From Tricholoma matsutake (Eukaryota > Basidiomycota > Agaricomycetes > Agaricales > Tricholomataceae): a DNA stretch of 64,000 nt. The notes below the pieces were generated by a model. The model did no database searches. It was not told the origin of the DNA and was given only the letters and a program-made list of their open reading frames with translations. Shown here piece by piece: positions 11,276-21,833 of this stretch. Each line of letters starts with the position of its first letter. The stretch's first letter is position 1. The position numbers and the translations under genes are program-made. Location: the NCBI GenBank assembly GCA_026075535.2, contig AP026541.1, positions 11,594,001 to 11,658,000 of the forward strand. Reading direction: 5' to 3'.

Positions 11276-12347
11276 TAAACATGTGATATAAAGTCCATTT
11301 AAAGCACTTAGGATTAGTTCACTTATTTTTAACCTCTCTCATGAGAGCTCAAAAAAAAATAGTTGAGCCCTCGCATCTTCGCAAGGGAGTAGATAACTAA
11401 TATAGATATACAAAAAAAAACCCATTGTTGTTTTCATGGCCATTGGCTCTCTGCGCTGTCCCCTGGGTTGTGCCTCTCCATCATCTATGTGGCTGCAGTT
11501 GACGCATGTGGGTCGTCTCATTGTTGTAAGATAGTCAAAACCTAAAAATGTTAGTTGTAATGAAGTAAGAAATGAAACAAAGATAAAAACTTACCCAGGC
11601 CTCAAACAATGTTGATGTCCATTTGAGCCTGTGCTTTGTGCCGCATTGGTTATTTGTAGCCCCTGGCAGCGTTGTATGGTGGTGGCAGCCATGGGAGTCA
11701 CCATGCCGGACATTGAGCGGCACATCATGCAGTGAGCAATGAGCTGGCAGGATGACGTGGCCAGGCACTTTTTCATACCTTGTAAGAAAGATGCTCAGGC
11801 ATCTCCCCATTCCTGCTCTTGTGGTGTTGTCCCTGGGCATTGGTTCATTGTCGTTGCTGTTGGCGGGTGCTGTATTGGGCTGTTTCTCATCCATGTGCTC
11901 ATTTTCATCATCATAGGCTTCATGGTGGTGGCCATTGGAGTCAAGGCTGAGGGTGATGATGAAAGGGTGGAATGAATTCAATCAATGATCCAGTATTGTA
12001 TTTCAACCAACACATGATTCTGCCTGAGGGTCAGTGATTCTCACTTCTCAAGCAATTTCGAAATGTTTGGATCATCGACTTATAATTACTTTTAGTATTA
12101 ATGATGGTTGGATCATGGTCCTTCAAGTTAACCTACAAGCCCGAGGTGTGATCCCAATGTTTTGCCACAGTCACAAACACAGGCACTATTTCTCAATATC
12201 TCAGACAGCACCAATAATGTGGGCCGTGGCAAGTGTTGTTAAACAGAAACTTATTCTTTTAGTATGCTAATACTATTGTTTGATTTGGAATCCAAGTTTG
12301 TTCTCACTTGATTCATACTTTGTTACTGAACAAGAAATGAAAGTGTT

Positions 12348-12433
12348 AAAGTCCTGAAAGTAAAAAAAAGTCAAAGTCTTGAAAGTCCAAAGTCAAAGTC
12401 CTGAAAGTCTCCAAAAAGTCAAAGTCCCAAAGT
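12348..12433 (+). repeat. Imperfect tandem repeat of AAAGTC/CTGAAAGTC units
   Basis: AAAGTC recurs about ten times in 86 bases, in units such as AAAGTCCTG, AAAGTCTTG and AAAGTCCC. No coding role is visible. Slippage or a decayed transposon end are both possible. Confidence 0.6.
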
Positions 12434-12514
12434 ACTTGTAGTTTTCCTCATGAGTATAATTAATGCTGGATGTATGTATTGCTTTGGTCAAATGAAGCCA
12501 CTATTTTTGAAAAA

Positions 12515-12606
12515 AAAAATTACCATACACAGGTTTGGAACCCGTAGGACTTGCACATCTACGAATGGTCGACACCACCATATTTACCACTCGACTACGG
12601 AAGCTT
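12515..12606 (-). repeat. tRNA-like sequence with downstream T-run, probable SINE head
   Basis: On the minus strand TAGTCGAGTGGTAA resembles an A box. ACGGG, a 7-base loop TTCCAAA and CCTGT form a T-arm-like hairpin (B-box region), and a run of nine T follows about 10 bases later, as a Pol III terminator would. The 5' and 3' ends do not form an acceptor stem, so I do not call a tRNA gene. Confidence 0.45.
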
Positions 12607-13324
12607 ACATTTGGACTAAGATTAGGCATCCACATCAGACAGAGATCCATAGATCAGGCTTGTACCTAAATTTTCAAGATTTCGTTCGGATAAAATCATG
12701 CATAGGCACTTTTTTTAGCTAAAATTCATTCGGATGTCGCTCAGGCCCTGCCACCTATTATCGGGAGTCCTACCGCAACATAGATATTTATCTCATCCGT
12801 TCCACGTAACAACATATTGCGCCCATACTTGGCCCATACACGCCTCTTACTGCGCAATCATTCCTCCCAGGTGCTCAGTAAGAGCTTGACTTTAGTTCCA
12901 TCACAGGATTGCGGAGCCAATCAACGGGCTTCGCCCTAGCGGAAATGCAATTCGTCGTTGATTCTTCATCTATAGGTACAAACTTCGATTATCTTATCAG
13001 ACCCTAAACTTTGCCTAAACTTCCCAATAAAAACCTCAGGAAGATTCACGCCGATGGCACTACGCGTTCGGCGAACTAAAGCCCTGCATAACCTACTCCC
13101 TATGGTTCGGATACTGGAGAGGAGGTTTTGCTTTGGTTGTGTTATTACTTATTGGGTGTTCATTGGGTGTTCATCGATTCTATACTTGCTTCACGGACGC
13201 TAATTCAGCAGGTCTTCAAATCGCTACCACGCTTGCTAGATTGCACAAATGTTTTGGACAAATCTAGATAACGGTGCCGATGATGATGGCAAGTCAAAAG
13301 GATTGCTGAAAATTTCCGGAAAGA
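12607..13324. other. Intergenic, 3' side of the ABC transporter gene
   Basis: No gene or transposon is recognised. Base composition returns to a more CpG-rich host-like pattern here, which fits the edge of a host gene island. A short direct repeat, TATTGGGTGTTCATTGGGTGTTC-like, lies near 13150. Confidence 0.5.
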
Positions 13325-15901
13325 CTATGTTTGTTCAGCCTGGGATCGGAATAGCCTAGCATACTCCCCCTTCTCATGACGAATCAAATCATCGTGGCGT
13401 CCTCTTTGCACAATTTGCCCCGCTTTGACGCAGCTGCGTTAAGGGCACGTCAGTCATCGTGCACTGGCACACCAAGCACGGCACTTACAGAATCAGATCG
13501 GCATGTTTCACTAAGTGACCAAAGCGATGGGTGACAAAAATAGTCGTTATTCCATTTCTCAGTCGACGAAAGTGGTTGAAGAGATCGCGCTCTGCGACAG
13601 GATCCAATGCTGAGGTAGGCTCATCGAATACAAGAAGCCTCACATCACTGTTCTTCACCCTCATGAACGTACGCGATCTACACCGGCTTGGTGAGAATAA
13701 AACGAGAATACAAATTATGACGTACGCAAGCAATCGCTGTTTTTCACCCACCGAGATAGACGTTTCCTTGTAACTGGACAAATGGCAGCCCAATTCTTCC
13801 ATTGCGAGAGGACCAATATCGCCGTTACCATGTCCTCTAAGACTCTGTCCTACGACATTTGGCGGGTCAAGGATCGTGTCATAGCCGAGCCGCTGGATTA
13901 TATCATAAGACCCTCCGAGACGCGCAGCTTCATTAATGATTTCCTGTTTCTCAGCAGGACTTTTCATAATGTGTGGAAGACCCATAAGTATGTTTTCCCG
14001 TATAGAAACAGGATAGATATCCTCTGATTGGGTGAGGAATGTCATGGAGTGTCGTAGCTGATGAATATCATAGTCTTGCAATGGCATGTCATCGATGAAG
14101 ATTTCACCGCATGTAGGGTTATTGAGCCTCGGAAGCAGCTTCAGAAGTGAAGTCTTCCCACTACCATTTCCTCCCACAATGACAACCAGCTGACCAGGTT
14201 CAATGTCGAACCAAACATTACGGAGTGCCCAGATAGTGTGGTCAGACGATGGTTCTCCGTAAGCAAATGAGATATTTCTGTGGAGATAATTAACCGACCA
14301 TTAATCAGTCACATAAGGCTCACCTGAAAGACACCCTCATTCCTTTTGAACAACTCAAGTGATTGGGATAATTCACTGCCTTGTCCACGTTATTATTGTA
14401 ATCCAAAGCCTCGTAGAACCTTCGTATGTGGTGCATGGTCTCAGTAACAGAGGCAGGAAATTGACTGCCTCTCAAGCTCTCCATGCTCTGTCGTAAGGTG
14501 GTGCTGGCATGCTGGAACAGCGCCATCGTAGCAATTGAAGAGGAGGACAACGACCACGGTAGCGTGAGAGCATACACCGCCTAGATCACGTTAACCCTTT
14601 TACCCTCGTTCGGGCACAGCAAAGTAACATACCATTGGGTAGTCAATAAACAGAATGGTAGAAAGAACAGCATACCAGGGCGGTGGAAGATAATAAGCAA
14701 GGGCCACAGCGTCTATCTTCGAAACGCCGAGGGCATCCACTGTTTGCTTGAATTCTGTTATTTGTGTCAGAGAGGAAATTCCGTCGATCAAGCACACCAA
14801 CCTTTGGAGAGATACTCATGAGAGCTATCCTTGGCCAATGTTTCACGATACTGTACATCGAATACCATTCTATAGAGTCCATGGAGACGATGGAAGTTCT
14901 TATTCTTTGTGTAAAAAGTGTATCCTGGTTGTGGATCAGAACGCATGCCAGCACAGATCTCATTATCAACTACCTGCTCCACCGATGGCATTTGATGGGC
15001 AAAAACACATAAAAGTGAAACAAAGTGCGCAGAGCGACGCAAGAAACTTCGCATCCGGATTTCGCGTTACTAGGATAATATGAAAGAGGACAAGAATTTC
15101 GAGGATGAGTGTTGTAATATTACGCAACCGGGCTGAGAGGTCCATTATGAAGCTGAGAGCTGGAGCACCTTCGCTAAAACCCCATGGGTCAGGGAGAACC
15201 CCATGAAAATGATGATCTATACCCTCTGTCAGCAACGAATGATGATATGAACATTCGTCAAGAATACCCTTCAGCAAATCGATATCGAGGCGAAGGCTTA
15301 CTGGCAAGGGATGATGGATCAATAACAGGCGCAAATGAATAAAAAAAACGCACCATTTGCCAACTGCGGTAGAAAATGAAGTCGTAGATGTGCTCCGAAC
15401 AATAGTTTGTTTTCTTCTCTGTATGTTAGTATGGTGATCAGAATGCAAGAGCAATAGATAGGATAAACCCACATCATGCGATCCACAAAAGTCGATAACG
15501 CTGCTGAAAAAAACCAAAGCGTGATATAAAATTGTAGAAGAAACCCGTCGCAATGTATATCTTCGTGTGAAACGATAGATGTCCGCATCTGTACGGTGTC
15601 CTTTCAGAATAGAGCTATGAGGGCAAAGGATACATACACTGATCATATTGAGGATGGCAGATGAAAAGTATAAAGAAAGTGCGGGCGCAACACTCATCCA
15701 CACGCAGCCAAGAACGTGGATTGCGAAAGGTCGAGGCGCACTCCTGCGCAGTTCGCAGAGGAATCGCAAGGCGGATCGAAGATTTCTATAGTCTAACGAA
15801 CCACTGAAGGGCGCGAAGGTGCGTATCGGATAGTCATAGATAACCTCGAAGATTCCCCACGAGAATCGATGTGTCCCAGTAGGAGGGCTGGAGGGGACCA
15901 T
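13325..15901 (-). CDS. ABC transporter (one membrane domain plus one ATPase), multi-exon
   Basis: Spliced on the minus strand. Introns with clear GT..AG ends, read 5' to 3' on the gene: 14973-14925, 14801-14755, 14632-14581, 14323-14278, 13725-13678 and 13488-13434 (46-55 nt each). More introns lie in the 5' third (one ends with the branch-like CTAAC near 15430), and their exact ends are uncertain. The N-terminal half has several hydrophobic segments (SLYFSSAIL, LILEILVLFHIILV, AVLSTILFIDYP). The ATPase half has Walker A GGNGSGKTS, an ABC signature ISVGEKQR (unusual for LSGGQ), Walker B LLVFDEPTSALD and the H-loop THRFGH. The C-terminus after the last intron reads GQIVQRGRHDDLI and stops at TAG 13327-13325. 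The start at 15901 (MVPSSPPTGTHRFSWG) is preferred because it matches the usual start of basidiomycete ABC half-transporters of this type (recalled). Substrate unknown. Appears intact. Confidence 0.82.
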
Positions 15902-16508
15902 AGTTTGGGGGGATCTGCACAGAACACTGATCACCGCTGAGTACCGGGGGGATTTTAAGACCGAAACTGAAGAAAGTTATGACATAATAAGGGAAAGATT
16001 AGTAAATATCCGCTCATGACCTTCTGTGGGCGAAGATTTCCTTTACTACTCATTTTGTGATGATGGGTATTATTTGACCTTGTGGGCCGTCGAAACCAGC
16101 CGAGAAGACTCCTTCGGCATGTAGGTTGACTCGGTATATTTGATGTTCTTCAGAGACTTACGTACCGTAATGAATTTCGGAGCCACAAATCTAGACAGAC
16201 GCCAGGACGGATGACCCTGTGCTGCCTTCCGAGCATCACCAACGCAAGAAAACGAAGTAATGTTACCCTCATGCAATACATGTTCTATGATCAGTCCACA
16301 ATAGCAATGTTCAGTAATTTTCCGGATTCATTTTATTTGCTGGGCTGAAATTAAATTGGTCATGAATGAGTCCCTCGTGAGACGTAACATGCAAGCGCTT
16401 GCCTGTAGCGTGGACGTTATTAGGCACAGGGGATTTGGAAGTTTGGGTGGATAACATTATGACGAGAGCGGTGCCTGACCTACGCTGATACAGCACGATA
16501 AACCTCTG
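15902..16508. other. Intergenic between ABC transporter start and BTB gene stop
   Basis: 607 bases. Presumably it holds the ABC promoter and the BTB 3' untranslated region, since both genes read leftwards. Two small minus-strand ORFs (16070-16276, 16311-16496) have no recognisable content and I do not call them genes. Confidence 0.5.
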
Positions 16509-17625
16509 CTACTCGAGTTTGAGCCACTCATCCATCGAATCCCAGATATTCCTCTGCTCTTCCGTCCACGCTGAATGCTTATCCTTGACGCATGACTGGC
16601 ACAAGCCTTCCTTTTCCCAATCGGTGTCTTTCATTCGCTGCAGCGTTTCAAGGGGTTTATAGACGCCATCATTCTCAAGGCCTGGCTGTATAACAAGGGA
16701 CATCCACGTTTCGGCGAAGATATCAGTGCACGATCTGTGTGACGCTGCTGGGGGGGTAAATAAGATCGGCGTGAAATGATCAATGAGACATGTCATAAGC
16801 CGTGTACAGCGCTTTGCATCAATTTGAGATAAGATGCGTTGATGGGGGTAAGATTCGGACTGCTCGGCCTTCGTGGTCTTATCCTGCTGGACGTACGGTG
16901 GATCGGACCCAGCCTCAGTGTCAAGAAGTACTTTGGTTGAATCTGTTTCGGAGTCAAAATTGTAATCTGAAGATGCGACGAGCATATAATAAACGGCCTT
17001 TCGCATCTTGATCGGGGAGGTTGCCAAATCAGGGACAAGAGAATCACGGGTCAACGCCATAATACTTACTGGTATAATATCGTATTCGGAAGCAAGAGCC
17101 AAGGCATCTCCCAGATTACCTGGCCGAAAGAATGGCAGTGAGCCGTTATACATGGAAAGCAGTCTCTGTCTCGCGAAAGTATGGACGGAGGGGAAATCGA
17201 GCTGCAGCGGACTCGATACGCGCAGAGCTGATGCTATGCGGCTAAAGGAGACTTCGGAAAACAACGAGCTTCGTGACTATCTGTGGGTGTTTGGTGCGTG
17301 GGAGTAGGATTTGAACTCACACGTCGTGATACAAATGCTCTAATAAGACTTCAACATCCTGAACAAGAACACGTTTGTTGAGATCGACCACGATGTAATC
17401 GCAACCTATGGCCCAATCTTCACGAAAATTGTCGGAAGATGTTTTCGCTACGGCATGGAAATGTGCGAAAAAGTTCGAATGTCGTGCAAGTAATGACTGG
17501 TGAACCTTGAAAAGGTGATCTTGAACCCGTACAACGACAGAGCCATCTTCAAACCAGAATATTTGATGCCGCACAAGATTGTCATCGTTTCCAGCAAGAA
17601 TCGAGCGCTCCTGAACGATGTCCAT
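16509..17625 (-). CDS. BTB/POZ domain protein, 2 exons, 356 aa
   Basis: Exon 1 (17625-17323) encodes a BTB fold: FWFEDGSVVVRVQDHLFKVHQSLLARHS is the typical strand-helix opening (here in pieces: VQDHLFKVHQSLLARHSNFF), then YIVVDL and VEVLLEHLYHD. A 46-nt intron (17322-17277, GTGTGAG..GATAG) joins it to exon 2 (17276-16509), which continues with LALASEYDII and a long C-terminal region. That region holds two cysteines in LCQSCVKDKH and ends EWLKLE-stop. The start ATG at 17625 (MDIVQERS) is the first in frame next to the domain. Basidiomycetes carry large families of such BTB proteins, often without known partners; a Cullin-3 adaptor role is possible but nothing here shows it. Intact reading frame. 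Confidence 0.8.
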
Positions 17626-17972
17626 TGCTAATGAGTAATGACTTGAAGCTGATGCACGATCGATATCACGCAGCCGAACCACGTGAAGAATCGAAATTAT
17701 AAGCACGTTTTTTGAACGGAAACAGAGAAGAATTTAAATGGTTGGAACTGAGTACTGAGTAGGGAAATGCCCAGAATAGACATTTCTAGTTCAGAAGGTT
17801 TTCTGAACTGGGATGAGCTTTTGAGGGCAAAATGGAACTTGGATTATTGATTATTACATAATTATATAATCAATACAAAAAATCGTGACGACACTTTGAC
17901 CCACGGGGCCGTGACACGATTCTCGTGATCTTTTTTTTTTTTTTTTTGATTAAGGGTTTTTTTTGTTTTTTG
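17626..17972. other. Upstream region of BTB gene, ends in T-tract
   Basis: Likely promoter region of the BTB gene. An AT-rich patch (17850-17890) and a run of 17 or so T (about 17931-17947) precede the tandem duplication. No gene seen. Confidence 0.45.
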
Positions 17973-18865
17973 GATTAAGGATTTATTCCTTTTTTAAAAG
18001 GGCGCCCGAACACAATCCCCCGGAAGTAGGCTACACCTAAAGAACCCTCCTCATCGACAAGCACCTGAACCGCTACCACGCCCTCTCAAGCTTGCAGGAC
18101 TGGCTGATGCGCTTCCTCCCACTACGGTATTCTATACTTCCCAAGCCCGCATGAGCGCCGAGGCTTCCAGCTGTCAGCGAACTGCATAGTTGGTGTACGA
18201 ACACGGGATCGATCACGGGAAGGCTTAACTTGTGCCTGTCGGAAAAGAAAAAACAATCGTGGTTAAACGAACGACTCTTGCCTTTACTCTGCAGTTCCGC
18301 CCCCCATCCCCCTCAACCAATACTCCCCCTGTTCCCCATCTATTCCTCCCACGGTATATATGTCCACGGTCCACCCCTTGCCGATGAAGTCCCAAGTCGA
18401 GTATGCCAACGCTCTCCCAATAGGGTGTAGGCCATGCAGGGACGGTCCTATGATCGGCCATTGGCGACCTTCCACTATTGGTCTTCCTCCCCGAAGGTTG
18501 TAGGTCTCTACCCAATCGACAACGGATTGCGCCCTTGACACAAGGCCAAGGTCTGCGCTAAGCAGAGCTGGTGGCGGTACATCGAGGCCTCGAAAATGGT
18601 GCCTGAGTCGCATTGAGGGTAAGATGGATAGCAGGGCATTCCTGCTGCCAGCAAGAGCATGTGGGGTCCACCACGCAAATCATCGCGATGAACTCTGATA
18701 AGATAAAATGAAGGGGTAGTTTATAAAGGATGACGGCTCGAGCCATGAGAGAGGCCCGACAGTGATTAGTGAGGAGGTGTTAGGTAGAATAAAGCACAGT
18801 CATAGTGGGGGCACCGAATTCCCACGACCGGATGGTGGTGGTTAAAGATCAAGAAGCGGTGATTT
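17973..18865 (+). repeat. Tandem duplication, unit 1 (893 bp)
   Basis: Starts GATTAAGGATTTATTCC and is followed immediately by a second copy at 18866 with an offset of 893 bases. The copies differ mainly by transitions. On the minus strand both copies keep a partial open frame containing LVSRAQSVVDWVETYNLRG and WPIIGPSLHG. I do not recognise it as a protein, and the conservation may simply reflect recent duplication. Confidence 0.8.
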
Positions 18866-19743
18866 GATTAAGGGTTTATTCCTTTTTTAAAAGGGCGCCC
18901 GAACACAATCCCCCGGAAGTAGGCTACACCTAAAAAACCCTCCTCATCGACAAGCACCTGAACTGCTACCACGCCCTCTCAAGCTTGCAGGACTGGCTGA
19001 TGTGCTTCCTCGCACTATGGTATTCTATACTTCCTGAGCCCGCATGAGCGCCGAGGCTTCCAGCTGTCAGTGAACTGCATAGTTGGTGTACAAACACGGG
19101 ATCGATCACGGGAAGGCTTAACTTGCACCTGTCGGAAAAGAAAAAACAATTGTGGTTAAACGAACGACTCTGGCCTTTACTCTGCAGTTCTGCCCCCCAT
19201 CCCCCTCAACCGATACTCCCCCTGTTCCCCATCTATTCCTCCCACAGTATGTATATACATCTGCGGTCCACCCCTTGCCAATGAAGTCCCAAGTCGAGTA
19301 TGCCAATGCTCTCCCAATAGGGTGTGGGCCATGCAGGGACGGTCCTATGATTGGCCATTGGTGACCTTCCACTATTGGTCTTCCTCCCCTAAGGTTGTAG
19401 GTCTCTACCCAATCGACAATGGATTGCGCCCTTGACACAAGGCCAAGGTCTGCGCTAAGCAGAGCTGGTGGCAGTATGTCGAGGCCTCGAAAATGGTGCC
19501 TGAGTTGCATTGAGGATAAGATGGATAGCAGGGCATTCCTGCTGCCAGCAAGAGCATGTGGGGTCCACCACGCAAATTGTCGCGATGAACTCCGATAAGA
19601 TAAAATGAAGGGGTAGCTCACATATAAAGGATGATGGCTCGAGCCATGAGAGAGGCCCAACAGTGATTAGTGAGGAGGTGTTAGGTAGAATAAAGCACAG
19701 TCATGGTGGGGGCACCGAATTCCCATGACTGGATGGTGGTGGA
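18866..19743 (+). repeat. Tandem duplication, unit 2, interrupted by hAT-like element B
   Basis: Second copy of the 893-bp unit. It is cut at 19743 and resumes after element B at about 21192-21215 (GTGGCGGTTAAAGATCAAG matches GTGGTGGTTAAAGATCAAG at 18836 in unit 1). A minus-strand frame of 180 codons (19660-19118) spans most of it but has no recognised domain. Confidence 0.8.
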
Positions 19744-21191
19744 TAGTGTTTTAAGGTCCGGTTCAGTCCGGTTTTTTGACCCCAAGATGGGCAACTGCAA
19801 CTGAACTGACTAGGACCAGTCCTAGTCGGTTCGGTTGCCCTCAAAAAACCAGTTGCCACCGGTTTTTCCAGCAATTTTCAATACATATTTTAATTTTACT
19901 ATATATTAAATACAACTAATTACAACACACCCTGCAAGCAGGTGCTCGCAGCAGTGGGGTGTTGCTAATAGAAAGAAAGAAAAAAAAAAAAAAAGAGCGA
20001 ACAACACCTGTAAGGTGCATCCATCACAACGAAAGAAAGAAAAGAAAAAGAAAAAAGAACCCACAGACTTGCGTTTGCAGTGAGAGTGGGGCGTCGTACG
20101 TTGTCCCGGGTATTTGTTATGGTCAGCCCCATTGTTTGTTGTCCCTGCATTGTCATTTGTCGTCCTTGTGTTGTCGTCCGTCATCCCCATGTTGTCATCC
20201 CTGTGCTGGCGTTCATTGTCTCCTCCCTGTCGCCACCCTCCCGTTTTTGCTGTCATTGTTGTCTTCTCCCTGTCATCCTCCCTGTTCGCATTCTTGTTTG
20301 TTGTCCCCCCATGGTCATCAGCACCTCCATCTACCCCTGCGAGCAGTGGCTCGCAGGTGGGCTGGTGGTGCTGTGATGTGGTGGCATGGTGGTGCTGTGA
20401 CATGGCAGCGCGGTGGCGTGTTGGTGCCATGTTGTTGTGTCGTTGTCGTTGTCATCCAGAAATGGGACCTGTTGCCACCCTGCAAGCAGAGGCCCGCAGT
20501 GGTGATGTAGGGCATGGGTATGGTGAGGGCCCAGGTGTGTTGCGTCATGTCTAGGCGATGTTGTTTGCAAAAGAGACACTACAAAAAGAATTATTAGTAA
20601 TTGAAATAAGATTAAACAAAAAAATCATACCCGACGGCCCAAACAATGCTGGTCATTGTTTGGGCTGTCTGCTTTGCATTCGTTCGTTGGCAGTGGTTTT
20701 GGGGCAGGTGGTGTGCATGTGTTGATGGTGGTGGTGGACGGATGGGATGGGAGTTGTGGGAGTTGTTTGTTGTCATGGGAGTCATCTGGCAATGGTGCCA
20801 CTTTTCTTTTTTTCAGGAGCACATGACCACATGGTCTGTGCATGGCCACAGGGTATATAAGTACCCACCAAATAACTACCCCGACTGCATGTAATTGTAG
20901 TGTAATGTAGTGTAACCGTATGATAAATAGTTATGATTAGTACTTATGTTAGTTATAATTTCTTACTTCTAAGCAGGTACATAGTACATTGTATATACTG
21001 CGAGAAAACTGGTTGCAACCGATTGCAACCAGTTTTGTAATGATTTTTAAATATTTTCAAAACAAGGCAACTGGCAACTGGACTGAGCTCAAAAGTAAGC
21101 AACCGCAACCAAAAAATAGACTGGACTGTGTGTCAGTTCGGTTCAGTCTTTGGTCTTTTCCTGGTCCTATGGACTGGACCTTTAAACACTA
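19744..21191 (+). mobile_element. Non-autonomous hAT-like element B, 1448 bp
   Basis: Ends TAGTGTTTTAAGGTCCGGTT and AACTGGACC-type text ending TTTAAACACTA are inverted repeats. The 8-bp flanks GTGGTGGA and GTGGCGGT match at 6 of 8 positions and can be checked against the uninterrupted unit 1, which reads GTGGTGGT. There is no transposase. The interior holds three copies of an 8-bp-stem hairpin (19932-19951, 20337-20356, 20480-20499) and the inverted motif GGCCCAAACAATG ... CATTGTTTGGGC (20634-20666). Open frames here are low-complexity. Confidence 0.8.
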
Positions 21192-21250
21192 GTGGCGGTT
21201 AAAGATCAAGAAGTGGTGTGTTTTCTTGTGATCTTAGTGTAAGCAAAATG

Positions 21251-21421
21251 TAAGGCCCTGGTTGGCTGCACCAAGATCAAATTGAGGGGCCCAAAATCTT
21301 GTGGGAATCTAGGAAATTAACCTTGATTAACCCTAACTTAGGTCTCGGTGCAATCCTTTGTTTGTTCCCACCACTGTAGATACAGCATGGTCTATCCTCT
21401 TATGCACCTCTCTGCACACAT
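21251..21421 (+). mobile_element. Long-TIR MITE, left arm (split by Gypsy-2)
   Basis: Reads GGCCCTGGTTGGCTGCACC then AAGATCAAATTGAG and CCTAACTTAGGTCT. The reverse complement of 27820-27925 gives the same text (GGCCCTGGTCGGCTACACC and so on), so the two arms are inverted repeats of more than 100 bp. Gypsy-2 lies between them. Without it the MITE would be about 0.58 kb. Its own target duplication is not clear. Confidence 0.7.
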
Positions 21422-21822
21422 TGTTAGGGTGACACCCACTATTTGCTAGCTAAGACCGTGCGGGTTCTCTCTACAAGAAGGGGGCGGGATCCACGCTCGT
21501 GATGGGGGAACTGATGGTTTTGATGCGAGGGGTTATTAATAGGTGAGTTTGTTGCGATAGGCCTTTCACACCGAAAACGTAGGTGGAATACCTAAGAGAA
21601 CACAACTGGGGTCCCCTAGGCATATATTTAGTGTTTATATACTATGTTACACATATTGTACATTGTTGTTACCGATGCACTCGTACATGCGCGTACATTT
21701 TGATGGGTGCGAAATAAAATTCTCATGCTATCAAAGTGTAGCATCATTTGGTGTCATGTAGCATAATTTGACATAATAAAATAAAATGAAATTTTATTAG
21801 GTAATGGGGTGGTTTCCTAACA
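21422..21822 (-). repeat. Gypsy-2 3' LTR
   Basis: 401 bp, same ends as the 5' copy, preceded on the element strand by a purine run. The flanking CACAT at 21417-21421 pairs with 27517-27521. Confidence 0.9.
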
Positions 21823-21833
21823 TTACCCCCCTT

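Larger units (their letters stand above)
10378..12260 (+). mobile_element. TIR element A (CACTCCCCC family), left end clear, right end not found
   Basis: The left end CTTTGCACTCCCCC followed by several GGAGTCC-type repeats (10972-11070) matches the left end at 34925. A tRNA-like head on the minus strand (11188-11270) lies in the same relative position as in that copy. The terminus is split by a hAT-like MITE (10392-10971). Beyond 11400 the interior is divergent but includes the GCCCAAAC-type inverted motif near 11603-11632 (CTCAAACAATG ... CATTTGAG) also seen in four other elements. I found no CTTTAC-type right terminus before 12.7 kb, so the right border is a guess. Confidence 0.55.

Noticed and set aside
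12515..12606. Possible tRNA gene on the minus strand
   Set aside because: T-arm and terminator-like T-run are present but the acceptor ends do not pair and no sensible anticodon arm forms. Kept as a tRNA-like repeat only. The heads at 11.2, 35.2, 39.6, 41.0, 50.9 and 63.3 kb fail as tRNA genes for the same reason.
20080..20560. Overlapping ORFs up to 183 codons on both strands in element B
   Set aside because: Low-complexity CATTGTC/GTCGTC repeats with no stop codons by composition; no conserved residues.
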